Below are positions 26,094-35,367 of a DNA stretch of 64,000 bases, piece after piece (the stretch's first letter is position 1; each line of letters begins with the position of its first letter). The translations under genes were made by a program, and so were the position numbers. Source of the stretch: JAKLQR01 sp963753165 (GTDB lineage Bacteria; Nitrospirota; Thermodesulfovibrionia; Thermodesulfovibrionales; SM23-35); the NCBI GenBank assembly GCA_963753165.1, contig CAVWBP010000002.1:1-64000 (forward strand), in the 5' to 3' direction. A model generated the notes under the pieces. It saw only the letters and a program-made list of their open reading frames with translations. It was not told the origin of the DNA and ran no database searches.

Positions 26094-27163
26094 CGGGTGA
26101 TCTTTTCGATCGCCTCTTTCGCGAGCTGCGCAACACTCACTTCCTGCAGCTCTCCGTCTCTCCAGAGAGAGAGGGTGTTGTCATCGGATTCGAGACTGTT
26201 TAATTTTTCAAGCACGTCATTGAACCCGATGCTGCCTAACGCCCATGCAGCATATCCGCGCACTCCAGGGTCTTTATCGTCAAGCAATGCAGAAAGGGCG
26301 CGGAAAGCATGCTTTACAAGGGCGGGATCTGCTGCTGCAATCTTTCCAATGGCCCACAGCAGCTCTTTCCGGAGGTTTTCGTGAACCATGAAAGAAAGGA
26401 GAGGCTTTGTGAATTCGCCAAACAAACCCGGATTTACGCTGATAACGGCGCCGATTGTTTCAAGGGCGCCCCATGCTGATGCCCCGGGATATGCCGCGCT
26501 CTGCAGGAGATTGTTGATAAATTTACTCACGATATCAGGCCTTTCTTCGGAAACTTTCCTGCAGACCATGCCGAGTATGTCAATAATTTTCCAGCGTACC
26601 TGATCATCCGGCGTATAGAGCATCCGCTGCAGTTCATTGATTACCCGGGTGTCTTCTTGAGCGAGAGCCACAAGGGCAGGGAGGTTATTTTCTGCAACAT
26701 CCTGACGGACTTTTTGTTTCGAGAAATTTTCCGAGCGGAGTTTTGTCTTCACGATAGGGGTGGAATATTTTAATTTTTCTTTTACCTTCCCCTCTGTCGC
26801 ATCATGGAACTGGCCGAAGAGCTTGACGAACAAGAGGACTCCCCTTACATACCGGTCATTATATACTTTCTCGGGCACAATGCTATGGGTTACGATGTCG
26901 TAATTCCCGACAACAGCATCAGTGTAATCATCTCCGTGTGAGAGAGAGAAGGCCAGATAGTCGTCTTCATTGCAGGCAAAGAGGAGGGCCTCAATAAACG
27001 CTGCCCCCAGATTATGTCCTGTTGTGTCGTATGCATACACGGCACCGCAGTGCGTACAGGCGCCGACAGGAAATTCCATGACTTTTCTTTGGGGCAGTTC
27101 TCTCGGCTGCTCGATCCTGCGGTAACAGAAAGGACAGCGGGGTTCTTCCGGTGCAGTAGTCAT
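26090..27163 (-). CDS. Zinc-ribbon/HEAT-repeat protein, DVU0298 type
   Basis: This is a 357-residue protein. An N-terminal zinc ribbon (CPFC near residue 10, then CTHCGAVYAYDTTGHN) is followed by a linker. At least five HEAT-like repeats come from about residue 150: VAENNLPALVALAQEDTRVI, MLYTPDDQVRWKIIDILGMV, WGALETIGAVISVNPGLF and WAIGKIAAADPALVKHAF, then DKDPGVRGYAAWALGSIG. The ATG at 27163 is preferred over the GTG at 27178 because GGAGG precedes it. It overlaps the unrecognised gene by 4 bp. It resembles the smaller HEAT protein upstream of dsrA. A scaffold or assembly role is inferred only from its place. Confidence 0.7.
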   Translation of the reverse strand: MTTAPEEPRCPFCYRRIEQPRELPQRKVMEFPVGACTHCGAVYAYDTTGHNLGAAFIEALLFACNEDDYLAFSLSHGDDYTDAVVGNYDIVTHSIVPEKVYNDRYVRGVLLFVKLFGQFHDATEGKVKEKLKYSTPIVKTKLRSENFSKQKVRQDVAENNLPALVALAQEDTRVINELQRMLYTPDDQVRWKIIDILGMVCRKVSEERPDIVSKFINNLLQSAAYPGASAWGALETIGAVISVNPGLFGEFTKPLLSFMVHENLRKELLWAIGKIAAADPALVKHAFRALSALLDDKDPGVRGYAAWALGSIGFNDVLEKLNSLESDDNTLSLWRDGELQEVSVAQLAKEAIEKITR

Positions 27164-27346
27164 GCGATCTCCTCCCACGTGTTTTTTTATTATAGCCTCC
27201 CCGGTTTGTTTGAAGGAACAGGTATTTTACAACCGCGTGGAATGCGGGATTCCTTGACTTTTCCTGAAAGGCATATTTATTGTAAAACTGAGAGCAGCAT
27301 ATATTCAGCGCGGTCAAATTACTTTATTGAGAAGAAAGGAGCAGCT

Positions 27347-27589
27347 ATGCCCATTTATGAATTCCGCTGTCTGAAATGCGGGAAAGTCTTCGAACTTCTG
27401 AAAATGAAGAAAGAGGAAGAAGGCGTAAAAATGAAGTGCCCGAAGTGCAAATCACCGGAGGTTGAGCGCATATTAAGCACCATCAATATCGGCGCTTCAG
27501 TGAGCGGCAGCAAAGCAACCTCTACCGTCAAGAGCTGCAGCAGCGGCAGCTGCAGCACGATCGAAGTGCCCGGCCCAAGCAGACGATGA
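27347..27589 (+). CDS. FmdB-family zinc ribbon protein
   Basis: This 80-residue protein starts MPIYEFRCLKCGKVFELLKM, the hallmark of the FmdB regulatory/zinc-ribbon family (CxxC...CPKCKSPEVERIL). A low-complexity Ser/Gly tail contains CSSGSC. An AAGGAG ribosome site lies 6 bp before the ATG. It overlaps the CbiA gene by 4 bp (ATGA), so the two are probably co-translated. FmdB was first noted as a putative regulator in formamidase operons; its role here is unknown. Confidence 0.85.
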   Translation: MPIYEFRCLKCGKVFELLKMKKEEEGVKMKCPKCKSPEVERILSTINIGASVSGSKATSTVKSCSSGSCSTIEVPGPSRR

Positions 27590-29028
27590 TACAATGCCCC
27601 AGGCTTGTCATCGCCGGTCTCGGGGGAGACACCGGCAAGACGGCCCTTAGTGTAGGTCTCTGCCGTGCATGGAAAAAACAGGGACACAGGGTCGTCCCTT
27701 TTAAAAAAGGACCTGATTATATTGACATGGGCTGGATGAGCCGTGGCGCAGGCCGTCCGTGTTATAACCTCGACCTTTTCCTGATGAATAAAGATCAGGT
27801 GCTCTCTTCCTTCAGTCTGCATACGCAGAGCGCGGATATCGCTGTTATCGAAGGCAACCGGGGGCTGTATGACGGCCTGGATGCCGAAGGCAGTGTGAGC
27901 ACCGCTGAAGTGGCGAAACTCCTTCAGGCCCCCGTTATTCTCGTCGTAGACTGCACAAAGGTGACCCGCACTGTTGCAGCCCTTGTTCTCGGATGTCAGA
28001 CACTTGATCCTGCAGTGCCGATCAAGGGGGTTATCCTCAACAGACTGGCAGGCCATCGTCACGAATCAGTTATCCGGCAGAGTATAGAACAGTATTGTCA
28101 TCTGCCGGTCCTCGGCGCAATCCCGAAACTGAAGAATATCAATTTCCCGGGGAGACATCTCGGTCTCGTACCTCCCCAGGAACATCCTGTTGCCGAAGAT
28201 GCAATTGAGAAGGCTGCCCAGACAGTCTCCGAATACCTGGACATGAAACAGATATGGCAAATTGCAGGACTGAGCGCTCCTGCGGTAAGTCTGCGGCATG
28301 CACCGGCTTTAGAGGGCAGGGAAAAACAGGTCACTATCGGAGTGATTCGTGATTCAGCCTTCCAGTTCTACTATCCGGAGAATATAGAAGCGCTGGAGCG
28401 GGCAGGGGCGCATATAGTTGAATTCAGCGCCCTGACCGATGATCTGCCGTCTTCACTGGATGCCCTCTATATCGGCGGAGGCTTCCCCGAAACTCATGCC
28501 GAGGCCCTTTCCGCCAACGGAAACTCCGTGAGGCAGTGAGAAACGCTGCTGAGGAAGGAATGCCTGTGTATGCCGAGTGCGGAGGATTAATGTATCTGGC
28601 GAAAACATTGCTTTGGGAGGGCAGGACCTATGAGATGGCCGGTATTTTCCCGATCGTCATCGGGGTGAGCAAAAAACCGCAGGGGCATGGCTATACAATT
28701 GCTGAGGTAGACACACCCAAACCCGTATTTCGACCGCGGCAATGTCCTCCACGGCCATGAATTCCATTATTCCTATGTGCGCGAACTATCGGAAAAAGAA
28801 GGGTTTTCTTTCGCATTCAGGATGCAGAAAGGGCAGGGGATACTGAATAAAATGGACGGGATCTGTTACAAGAATGTGCTTGCCACCTATACCCATATCC
28901 ATGCCCTTGGCACACAGGAGTGGGTGGATGGTATATCCGATGGCGCAGTCCCATCAAAGAAAAAAATTTATTCACAAATAAATTTTTTTTATTTGACCGC
29001 ACTCATGTCTTTATATTACTTTGTATAA
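27586..29028 (+). CDS. dsrN: CbiA-type amidase (DsrN / cobyrinate a,c-diamide synthase), three frameshifts
   Basis: This is a 479-residue glutamine-dependent amidotransferase after three inserted bases are removed, two near 28515-28525 and one near 28720. The N-terminal P-loop domain has VIAGLGGDTGKTALSVGLCR and GPDYIDMGWMSRGAGR. The C-terminal GATase domain has LYIGGGFPETHAEALSAN, the catalytic Cys in VYAECGGLMYLAK, and NVLATYTHIHALGTQEW. In dsr clusters this enzyme is called DsrN and is thought to amidate sirohaem for DsrAB; cobalamin synthesis is the alternative. No other cob genes are nearby, which favours DsrN. Confidence 0.88.
28961..28990 (+). terminator. AT-only hairpin at the dsrN 3' end
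   Basis: The inverted repeat AAAAAATTTATT/AATAAATTTTTT with a 4-nt loop continues into a T-run. It lies inside the last codons of the annotated frame, which suggests the true dsrN stop is a little earlier and an indel in the A-run has extended the frame. Confidence 0.5.
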
Positions 29029-29058
29029 CCCGTTAAAAATAACCTTTATTTGCATTTA

Positions 29059-29088
29059 TTGAAAGTTCATATATTTGTGTGCTAGTAT
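29059..29088 (+). promoter_or_regulatory. Promoter candidate for dsrC
   Basis: TTGAAA (29059-29064) and TAGTAT (29083-29088) are 18 bp apart, 69 bp before the dsrC ATG. The match is moderate, but it is the best in this 129-bp gap and agrees with dsrC being a separate, highly expressed unit. Confidence 0.45.
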
Positions 29089-29157
29089 ACTCTGTCTTAA
29101 ATTGATGGGAGTGTCGCTTCTATCAAAAATTAAATACAGAGAAAAGGAGGAAGTAAA

Positions 29158-29493
29158 ATGCCGCATTTAGAGTTTGAAGGACAGCAATATGAAGTTGATG
29201 AGGATGGTTATCTGGTAGACTGGGAATCCTGGAAGGAAGGAATGGCTCCGATTATGGCAGCCCAGGATGGTGTTGAACTCGGGACAGAGCATTGGGAAAT
29301 CATCAAGTTCCTGAGAGAGTATTTCATCAAATTCCAGATTGCACCTATGATTAAAATTCTTGTAAAGGAAATCGGCAAGGCTTTCGGCCCGGAGAAGGGA
29401 AACACAAAGTACCTGTATGAATTATTCCCGGGCGGTCCCGCAAAGCAGGCATGTAGATATGCAGGGCTTCCGAAACCGACAGGCTGCGTATAA
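29158..29493 (+). CDS. dsrC: DsrC sulfur carrier protein
   Basis: DsrC takes the sulfur intermediate from DsrAB as a trisulfide between its two C-terminal cysteines and delivers it to DsrK of the membrane complex. The 111-residue protein has the family core (YLVDWESWKEGMAPIMA) and both essential cysteines in the flexible arm (KQACRYAGLPKPTGCV), so it is a true DsrC rather than TusE. It has a strong AGGAGG site, its own promoter candidate and a following hairpin. Confidence 0.96.
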   Translation: MPHLEFEGQQYEVDEDGYLVDWESWKEGMAPIMAAQDGVELGTEHWEIIKFLREYFIKFQIAPMIKILVKEIGKAFGPEKGNTKYLYELFPGGPAKQACRYAGLPKPTGCV

Positions 29494-29516
29494 TCTTAAA
29501 AAAAGAGTCTGGAAAA

Positions 29517-29556
29517 GCAAGAAGTGAGCAGTGTTTTCCGGCTTCTCACTTCTTGC
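29517..29556 (+). terminator. Hairpin after dsrC
   Basis: A 12-bp perfect stem GCAAGAAGTGAG/CTCACTTCTTGC with a 16-nt loop lies 24 bp after dsrC. The T-tract (TCTTCATTTT) is modest. It would isolate dsrC from the dsrMKJOP operon or stabilise its abundant mRNA. Confidence 0.65.
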
Positions 29557-29601
29557 TCTTCATTTTGCAATTTCATTTTATGTAGTATTCAAAAAAATAC
29601 G

Positions 29602-29630
29602 TTGACGTTTTTTAGTCTATACAATAAAAT
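29602..29630 (+). promoter_or_regulatory. Promoter of the dsrMKJOP operon
   Basis: TTGACG (29602-29607) and TAAAAT (29625-29630) are separated by 17 bp in the gap between the dsrC hairpin and the RsbRD_N gene. It is well placed for the six- to seven-gene unit downstream. Confidence 0.6.
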
Positions 29631-29686
29631 TACCGACGTACCATGCTTTCTTAATCTCAAATCAAGGGGTGACGCAGAGACGGGAT

Positions 29687-30250
29687 ATGAATCTCAAGGA
29701 TCTCCTGTTAGAAAAGAAATCATCCATCCTGAAAAGGTGGTTTGATGCAATTGTTGCAAGCTATGCCCCGGACACCTCAAATTTTTTTAAAAACAATCAC
29801 AATCAGTTTGCCAATCCGGTAGGGTATACGTTCTCGGAGGTAACACACGGTCTGTTCGAAGAACTCCTTCAGGGAGGGGACCCGGAAAGATATTTCCCTT
29901 ACCTCAACGATATCATAAAGATAAAGGCGGTGCAGGATTTTTCTCCTTCCCAGTCAGTCTCCTTCCTTTTCCTGCTGAAAAACGTTATCCGGGAGGAACT
30001 GAGAAAAGAATTACAGAGAAATCAATTCCAGGATGAATTGCATTCTTTGGATTCAGAGATAGATGCTCTGGCGCTTCTTGCCTTTGATATTTTCATGAAG
30101 TGCCGGGAGAAGATTTTCGAGATCAAGACGAATGAGGCACGGAATATGATGTTCAGGCTTTTGCAAAAAGCAAACCTGGTATGCGAAATACCGGATGGGG
30201 ACCAGGATCTCGGTGAGGAAACAGTACTAACTCAAAAAATAGAGGGGTAG
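29687..30250 (+). CDS. RsbRD N-terminal domain protein at the head of the dsrM operon
   Basis: This 187-residue protein matches the RsbRD_N domain, a globin-like helical sensor module first seen in stressosome RsbR proteins. LLLEKKSSILKRWFDAIVAS opens it and LFEELLQGGDPERYFPYLND follows, with long helices to the end. No STAS, HAMP or catalytic domain follows. It lies 4 bp before dsrM on the same strand. Such proteins recur beside dsrMKJOP in sulfate reducers as far as I recall; the role is unknown. The GTG at 29669 is an alternative start. Confidence 0.8.
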   Translation: MNLKDLLLEKKSSILKRWFDAIVASYAPDTSNFFKNNHNQFANPVGYTFSEVTHGLFEELLQGGDPERYFPYLNDIIKIKAVQDFSPSQSVSFLFLLKNVIREELRKELQRNQFQDELHSLDSEIDALALLAFDIFMKCREKIFEIKTNEARNMMFRLLQKANLVCEIPDGDQDLGEETVLTQKIEG

Positions 30251-30254
30251 AACC

Positions 30255-31247
30255 ATGGGACTATTATTTTCCTTTTTCGCAGTAGTAGCACTTGGGGTTA
30301 TTGCCTTCGTAGGGGTGAGGAGCATCCATCTTCACTACTTCTTCGGGGTCATTATCCCCTATCTTGCCTTCGCAGTGTTCATTGTGGGGATTGCGGCTCG
30401 GGTGCTGAAATGGGCGCGTATTCCTGTTCCGTTCCGGATACCGACAACAGCCGGACAGGAAAGGAGTCTCCCATGGATAAAATCGAATAAGATTGACAAC
30501 CCGTCCACCTCGTTCGGGGTTATCATCAGGATGGCACTTGAAGTGCTCGTTTTCCGTTCCCTTTTCAGAAACACGAAGATGGAACTGAGAGACGGGCCAC
30601 AACTTACCTATGGCTCAACCAAATGGCTCTGGATGGCCGGGCTTGCCTTCCACTGGACCTTCCTCATTATCCTTACGAGGCATCTGAGGCTTTTCTTCGA
30701 GCCGGTTCCGTTTTTCGTGGGCATTTTAGAGACCCTCGACGGTTTTTTCCAGGTCGGGGCGCCTGTCCTTTATATTACTGATCTGATCTTCCTTGGTGCG
30801 GTAACCTTCCTCTTCCTGAGAAGGGTCATCATCCCGCAGGTAAGATATATCTCCCTTGCCTCTGACTACTTCCCGCTTTTCCTCATCGGCGCGATAGGCG
30901 CTACAGGCGTTCTGATGAGATATTTCCTGAAGACAGACGTAGTGGGCATTAAAGAGTTGATGATGGGACTGATAACCTTCAATCCTGTTATTCCGGCGGG
31001 TATCGGGACTATCTTTTACATCCACCTTTTCCTGGTCAGCGCACTTTTTGCGTATTTCCCCATGAGCAAGCTTATGCATATGGCGGGAGTATTCCTGAGC
31101 CCTACGAGGAACCTTGCAAACAATAACCGCGCGGTGATGCATGTCAACCCGTGGAATTATCCTGTCAAGGTCCACACCTATGATGAGTATGAGGAAGAAT
31201 TTAGAGATAAAATGAAAGAAGCAGGATTACCGGTAGAAAAGGAGTAA
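30255..31247 (+). CDS. dsrM: DsrM, membrane b-type cytochrome of the DsrMKJOP complex
   Basis: DsrM is the NarI-like dihaem cytochrome b subunit that links menaquinol oxidation to DsrK. The 330-residue protein has an N-terminal hydrophobic pair followed by about five further membrane helices. Histidines are placed for haem in GLAFHWTFLIILTRHLRLFF and IFYIHLFLVSALFAYFPMSK. The ending NLANNNRAVMHVNPWN is typical of DsrM. It is 4 bp after the RsbRD_N gene and 2 bp before dsrK. Confidence 0.95.
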   Translation: MGLLFSFFAVVALGVIAFVGVRSIHLHYFFGVIIPYLAFAVFIVGIAARVLKWARIPVPFRIPTTAGQERSLPWIKSNKIDNPSTSFGVIIRMALEVLVFRSLFRNTKMELRDGPQLTYGSTKWLWMAGLAFHWTFLIILTRHLRLFFEPVPFFVGILETLDGFFQVGAPVLYITDLIFLGAVTFLFLRRVIIPQVRYISLASDYFPLFLIGAIGATGVLMRYFLKTDVVGIKELMMGLITFNPVIPAGIGTIFYIHLFLVSALFAYFPMSKLMHMAGVFLSPTRNLANNNRAVMHVNPWNYPVKVHTYDEYEEEFRDKMKEAGLPVEKE

Positions 31248-31249
31248 TT

Positions 31250-32863
31250 ATGGCAAACCCAAAACCAGAAGAACTTATAAGAATAAACCATGTCCCGCCC
31301 AAGCAAGCATGGATGGATACCCCTACTGAAATCAAACCCGGCATATTCTGTCATGCTGCGAAAGCAAAATCCCTTGAATATGTCGGCATGCCGAACCCGA
31401 GGCAGTGGTCAGTAAAAGACGAGGACTGGCATCTCCCGGAAAACTGGCAGGAGATATTCATCGAAGGGTTGAGAGAACGGGTCGACAAGTACCGGTCGTT
31501 CAGGCTCTTCCTCGATATCTGTGTCAGATGCGGCGCCTGTGCAGACAAGTGCCACTTTTATATCGGAGGCGGGGACCCAAAGAATATGCCGGTGCTCAGG
31601 GCAGAACTCCTTAGGTCCGTATACAGAAAGTACTGTACGACATCCGGCAGGATTATGGGCAAGATCGCGGGAGCAAGGGACCTGACAATCGATGTGCTGA
31701 AAGAGATCTGGTACTATGCATACCAGTGCACGGAATGCCGCCGCTGTTCTCTTTTCTGCCCGTATGGGATTGATACTGCTGAAATAACTATATTGGCAAG
31801 AGAACTCCTCAATTTACTGGGGTTAAACATTGACTGGATTGCAGGTCCTGTTGCGAATTGTTACAGGACAGGAAACCATCTAGGCCTTCAGCCCCATACG
31901 ATTAAAGATTCCTTCGAGATGTTTATTGATGATGTCGAAACAATAACAGGGATCAGGGTAAATCCTACGTTCAACCGCAAAGGGGCCGAAATTCTTTTTG
32001 TTGTCCCTTCAGGTGATTTATTTGCTGATCCAGGTACCTATACTACTATGGGTGAACTGATTCTTCTTCACGAACTCGGACTCGATTACACCTGGAGCAC
32101 CTTTGCCTCTGAAGGGGGAGATTTCGGTTTCTTTACCACGAATGAAATGGCGAAAAGGCTCCACTATAAGATTTATAATGAGGCAAAGAGATTAAAAGTG
32201 AAATGGATTCTTGGCGGAGAATGCGGTCACATGTGGAGGGTCTGGCATCAGTACCACAACACCTGGTTCGGACCTGTGGACTATCTTGAAGAGCCGGTTT
32301 CACCGATTACCGGCACAAGGTTCGAGAATGCAAAGTCCAACAAAACGGTTCATATCACAGAGTTTACTGCGGATCTGATAAAAAACGGCAAATTGAATCT
32401 TGATCCGAAAAGAAATGATAACCTGATTGTCACTTACCATGACTCCTGCAACACCTCGCGGGGCATGGGATTGCTTGAGGAACCGAGGTTCATAATCAAC
32501 AATGTCTGCAACAATTTCTACGAAATGCCGGAGAATACGATCAGAGAGCAGACGTTCTGTTGCGGGAGCGGCTCCGGGCTCAACGCCTCCGAAAATATGG
32601 AATCGAGGCTGAGAGGGGGATTACCCCGGGCGAATGCAGTGCGGCATGTCCACAAGAAGTATGGAGTGAATATGCTCGCCTGTGTCTGTGCTATTGACAG
32701 GGCAGCCCTCACAACTTCGGTGGACTACTGGGTTCCTGGCGTTCGTGTCACCGGTGTCCATGAAATGGTTGGAAATGCCTTAATCATGAAGGGAGAGAAG
32801 AAACGAACTACGGACCTGCGTGGCGATCCACTCCCGGGAATGGAGGGTGAAGAAGATGTATAA
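31250..32863 (+). CDS. dsrK: DsrK, HdrD-like catalytic iron-sulfur subunit
   Basis: DsrK is the cytoplasmic heterodisulfide-reductase-like subunit that reduces the DsrC trisulfide. The 537-residue protein has two ferredoxin motifs (CVRCGACADKC and CTECRRCSLFC, residues about 92-165). It also has two Cys-rich CCG-type segments: GECGHMWRVWHQ then HDSCNTSRGMG, and TFCCGSGSGLN with ACVCAIDRAA. These ligate the special [4Fe-4S] cluster. It overlaps dsrJ by 8 bp. Confidence 0.96.
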   Translation: MANPKPEELIRINHVPPKQAWMDTPTEIKPGIFCHAAKAKSLEYVGMPNPRQWSVKDEDWHLPENWQEIFIEGLRERVDKYRSFRLFLDICVRCGACADKCHFYIGGGDPKNMPVLRAELLRSVYRKYCTTSGRIMGKIAGARDLTIDVLKEIWYYAYQCTECRRCSLFCPYGIDTAEITILARELLNLLGLNIDWIAGPVANCYRTGNHLGLQPHTIKDSFEMFIDDVETITGIRVNPTFNRKGAEILFVVPSGDLFADPGTYTTMGELILLHELGLDYTWSTFASEGGDFGFFTTNEMAKRLHYKIYNEAKRLKVKWILGGECGHMWRVWHQYHNTWFGPVDYLEEPVSPITGTRFENAKSNKTVHITEFTADLIKNGKLNLDPKRNDNLIVTYHDSCNTSRGMGLLEEPRFIINNVCNNFYEMPENTIREQTFCCGSGSGLNASENMESRLRGGLPRANAVRHVHKKYGVNMLACVCAIDRAALTTSVDYWVPGVRVTGVHEMVGNALIMKGEKKRTTDLRGDPLPGMEGEEDV

Positions 32864-33260
32864 CGGCGGAAAGATACTGCTGGGATTGATTATTTTTATC
32901 GCTTTGGTGACTGCTCCGTTCTGGTTAAGCGGGAAGCAGGCAACTGCAAAACCTGATCCAAAGGTTGATACCCCTGAAATTCTTAAGCTTCCGGAGAGTG
33001 AAAGGCAATGTGTTGAATCAAAGGCCTATATGAAAAAAGAACATATGAAAATGCTCAATGAGTGGAGGGACTGGGTTGTCCGCGATGGAGTAACGGTCTA
33101 TACGAGTACGACGGGAAAACAATATACCATGAGCCTCCAGAACACCTGTATGAAATGCCATTCCAACAAGAAGAATTTCTGTGATGAATGTCACAATTAT
33201 GCTGCAGTAAGTCCATATTGCTGGGATTGCCACTTAGAGCCGAAGGAGAAAGGGTTATGA
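32856..33260 (+). CDS. dsrJ: DsrJ, periplasmic trihaem cytochrome c
   Basis: DsrJ is the small trihaem c-type cytochrome of the complex, anchored by an uncleaved N-terminal helix (ILLGLIIFIALVTAPFWL). Three haem sites are visible in the last 40 residues (CMKCH, CDECH, CWDCH). The 134-residue length fits. The start chosen is the ATG at 32856 behind GGAGG, inside the dsrK 3' end; the frame is open upstream. It overlaps dsrO by ATGA. Its redox role in the periplasm is still debated in the literature. Confidence 0.93.
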   Translation: MYNGGKILLGLIIFIALVTAPFWLSGKQATAKPDPKVDTPEILKLPESERQCVESKAYMKKEHMKMLNEWRDWVVRDGVTVYTSTTGKQYTMSLQNTCMKCHSNKKNFCDECHNYAAVSPYCWDCHLEPKEKGL

Positions 33261-34072
33261 GCATGAATAGGAGAGAATTTATAAAAATAGCCGGTCTTTC
33301 CTCTATACTCGGCATTGGCGGGGTTGCCGGCGTCACTGCTTTAAAGAACAGCGTTGAAGCTTCCCAGGTTTCAAAAAGTCCGGAGGCATTAACCGCGAAA
33401 CGTTGGGCCATGGTCGTTGATATGAGCAAGTTTGCCTCAGAAGAAGACTTCCAGCCCTGCATCGACGCCTGTCACCGTGTTCACAATGTGCCTCATATAA
33501 CCGATAATCCGAAGCATGAGGTGAAATGGATGTGGCCGGAAACCTATGAACATGCTTTCCCCGGCAATGAAGATGCATACCGCGCTGAGAAATATCAGCA
33601 TATGCCGTTCCTTATGCTCTGCAACCACTGTGAAAATCCTCCCTGCGTAAGGGTCTGTCCGACTCAGGCAACATACAAGAGAAAAAGTGACGGCATAGTT
33701 ATGATGGATATGCACCGGTGCATCGGATGCCGGTTCTGTATGGCGGGATGTCCTTACGGCGCCAGGAGTTTCAATTACAAAAATCCAAGGCCTTATCTTG
33801 ATGAGTCAAAAGAAAACCCCGAATTTCCAACACGGATGAAAGGTGTTGTAGAGAAATGCACCTTATGCTATGAAAGGCTTGCCAAGGGCCTTGAGCCTGC
33901 CTGTGTGGAGGCGGCCAGGGAGGTTGCAGCAAAAAAGGGGACAACACCCGGATTAATTTTCGGCGATCTGGAAGATCCGGCTTCTGAAGTCAGAAAAATC
34001 CTCAGTGAACGGTTTACCATCAGACGTAAGCCCGAACTCGGGACAGGCCCTAGTGTGTATTACATAATTTAG
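33257..34072 (+). CDS. dsrO: DsrO, Tat-exported ferredoxin-like iron-sulfur subunit
   Basis: DsrO is the periplasmic four-cluster electron-transfer subunit. The 271-residue protein begins MSMNRREFIKIAGLSSILG, a Tat signal with twin arginine. Cysteine groups follow: CIDACHRVHN, CNHCENPPCVRVCP, CIGCRFCMAGCPYGARSF and CTLCYERLAKGLEPACVEA. The start at 33257 overlaps the dsrJ stop. It pairs with the NrfD-like DsrP encoded next. Confidence 0.95.
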   Translation: MSMNRREFIKIAGLSSILGIGGVAGVTALKNSVEASQVSKSPEALTAKRWAMVVDMSKFASEEDFQPCIDACHRVHNVPHITDNPKHEVKWMWPETYEHAFPGNEDAYRAEKYQHMPFLMLCNHCENPPCVRVCPTQATYKRKSDGIVMMDMHRCIGCRFCMAGCPYGARSFNYKNPRPYLDESKENPEFPTRMKGVVEKCTLCYERLAKGLEPACVEAAREVAAKKGTTPGLIFGDLEDPASEVRKILSERFTIRRKPELGTGPSVYYII

Positions 34073-34084
34073 GAGGGAATTGGA

Positions 34085-35276
34085 ATGCTTGAGAAAGCGA
34101 TATACGGAGGTCGAAGATACTGGGTGTGGGTATGTTTTTTGCTGTCTCTGATAGGCGTCGGGTTCCTGGCCTATCTTTATCAGTTTCAAAATGGCCTTGG
34201 GGTAACCGGCATGAGCAGGGATGTTTCCTGGGGTCTTTATATCGGTCAGTTTACCTTTCTGGTCGGTGTGGCTGCGTCAGGTGTTATGGTCGTCCTTCCG
34301 TATTACCTGCATGACTACAAGAAATTTGCCAGACTCACCATTTTAGGGGAATTTCTTGCCATTGCTGCGGTCATTATGTGTATGCTGTTTATCTTTGTCG
34401 ATCTGGGACAGCCGCTTCGTGTCCTGAATGTCATCCTGCATCCGACCCCCAATTCGGTAATGTTCTATGATATGCTTGTGCTGAGCGGATATCTCTTCCT
34501 CAATGTCCTGATTGGATGGACAGTTCTGGGCGCAGAGAGAAAGGAAGTTGCCCCGCCCAAGTGGGTAAAACCTATTATCATCCTCTCGATCGCCTGGGCG
34601 CCGTCGATTCATACCGTCACTGCCTTTTTGTATGCCGGTATTCCTGGCAGACACTTCTGGCTGACGGCAATTCTGGCTGCCCGATTCCTGGCATCGGCAT
34701 TTGCCGGTGGTCCGGCGCTCCTTATCATCCTTGCCATGATCGTGAGAAAATATACGAAGTTTGATCCCGGCAAAGAGGCGATTCAGACGCTCGGAAAGAT
34801 TGTTACCTACTGCATGCTCATCAATGTCTTTTTCCTCGGGCTTGAGCTCTTTACCGCATTCTATAGCCAAATACCCGGACATATGCACGCTTTTCAATAC
34901 CTGTACGCCGGCTTGCACGGACACTCACAGCTTGTTCCGATTATGTGGCTTTCAAGCATCCTGGCGGTTATTGCTCTGGCTCTGCTTGATTTTCCCTCAG
35001 ATCAGGAAAAACGAAAGCCTGCTTGCAGTCGCCTGTGTAGCAACATTTTTCTCCCTCTGGATTGATAAGGGGTTTGGTCTTGTTATCGGAGGATTTGTGC
35101 CGAATCCTTTTGAGAAAATTACCGAGTACTGGCCGACGCTCCCGGAAGCATTGATCACGCTTGCCGTATGGGCGATAGGGTTTCTCGTATTGACTATCCT
35201 GTACAAGATTGCAGTATCAGTGAAGGAAGAAGTTGTCTTTGACAAATATGGAGAAAGACAGATCAAAGCCGAATAA
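34085..35276 (+). CDS. dsrP: DsrP, NrfD-like quinone-interacting membrane subunit, one frameshift
   Basis: DsrP is the NrfD/PsrC-type membrane subunit that exchanges electrons with the quinone pool. It has 396 residues after removal of one inserted T near 34991 (DFPQIRKNESLLAVAC is then in frame). About ten hydrophobic helices are seen, beginning YWVWVCFLLSLIGVGFLAYL. GMSRDVSWGLYIGQFTFLVG, APSIHTVTAFLYAGIPGRHF and GLELFTAFYSQIPGH are typical. The C-terminal part (GFVPNPFEKITEYWP) also fits the family. It starts 12 bp after dsrO. Confidence 0.94.
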
Positions 35277-35367
35277 AAAAGAGGCGCTCTTTTAAAATAT
35301 ATTTAAAATAAATTAAAATAAAATATAAAAACCGAATGGTTTTTAACTTCAAGGAGGTGAAAGAATA

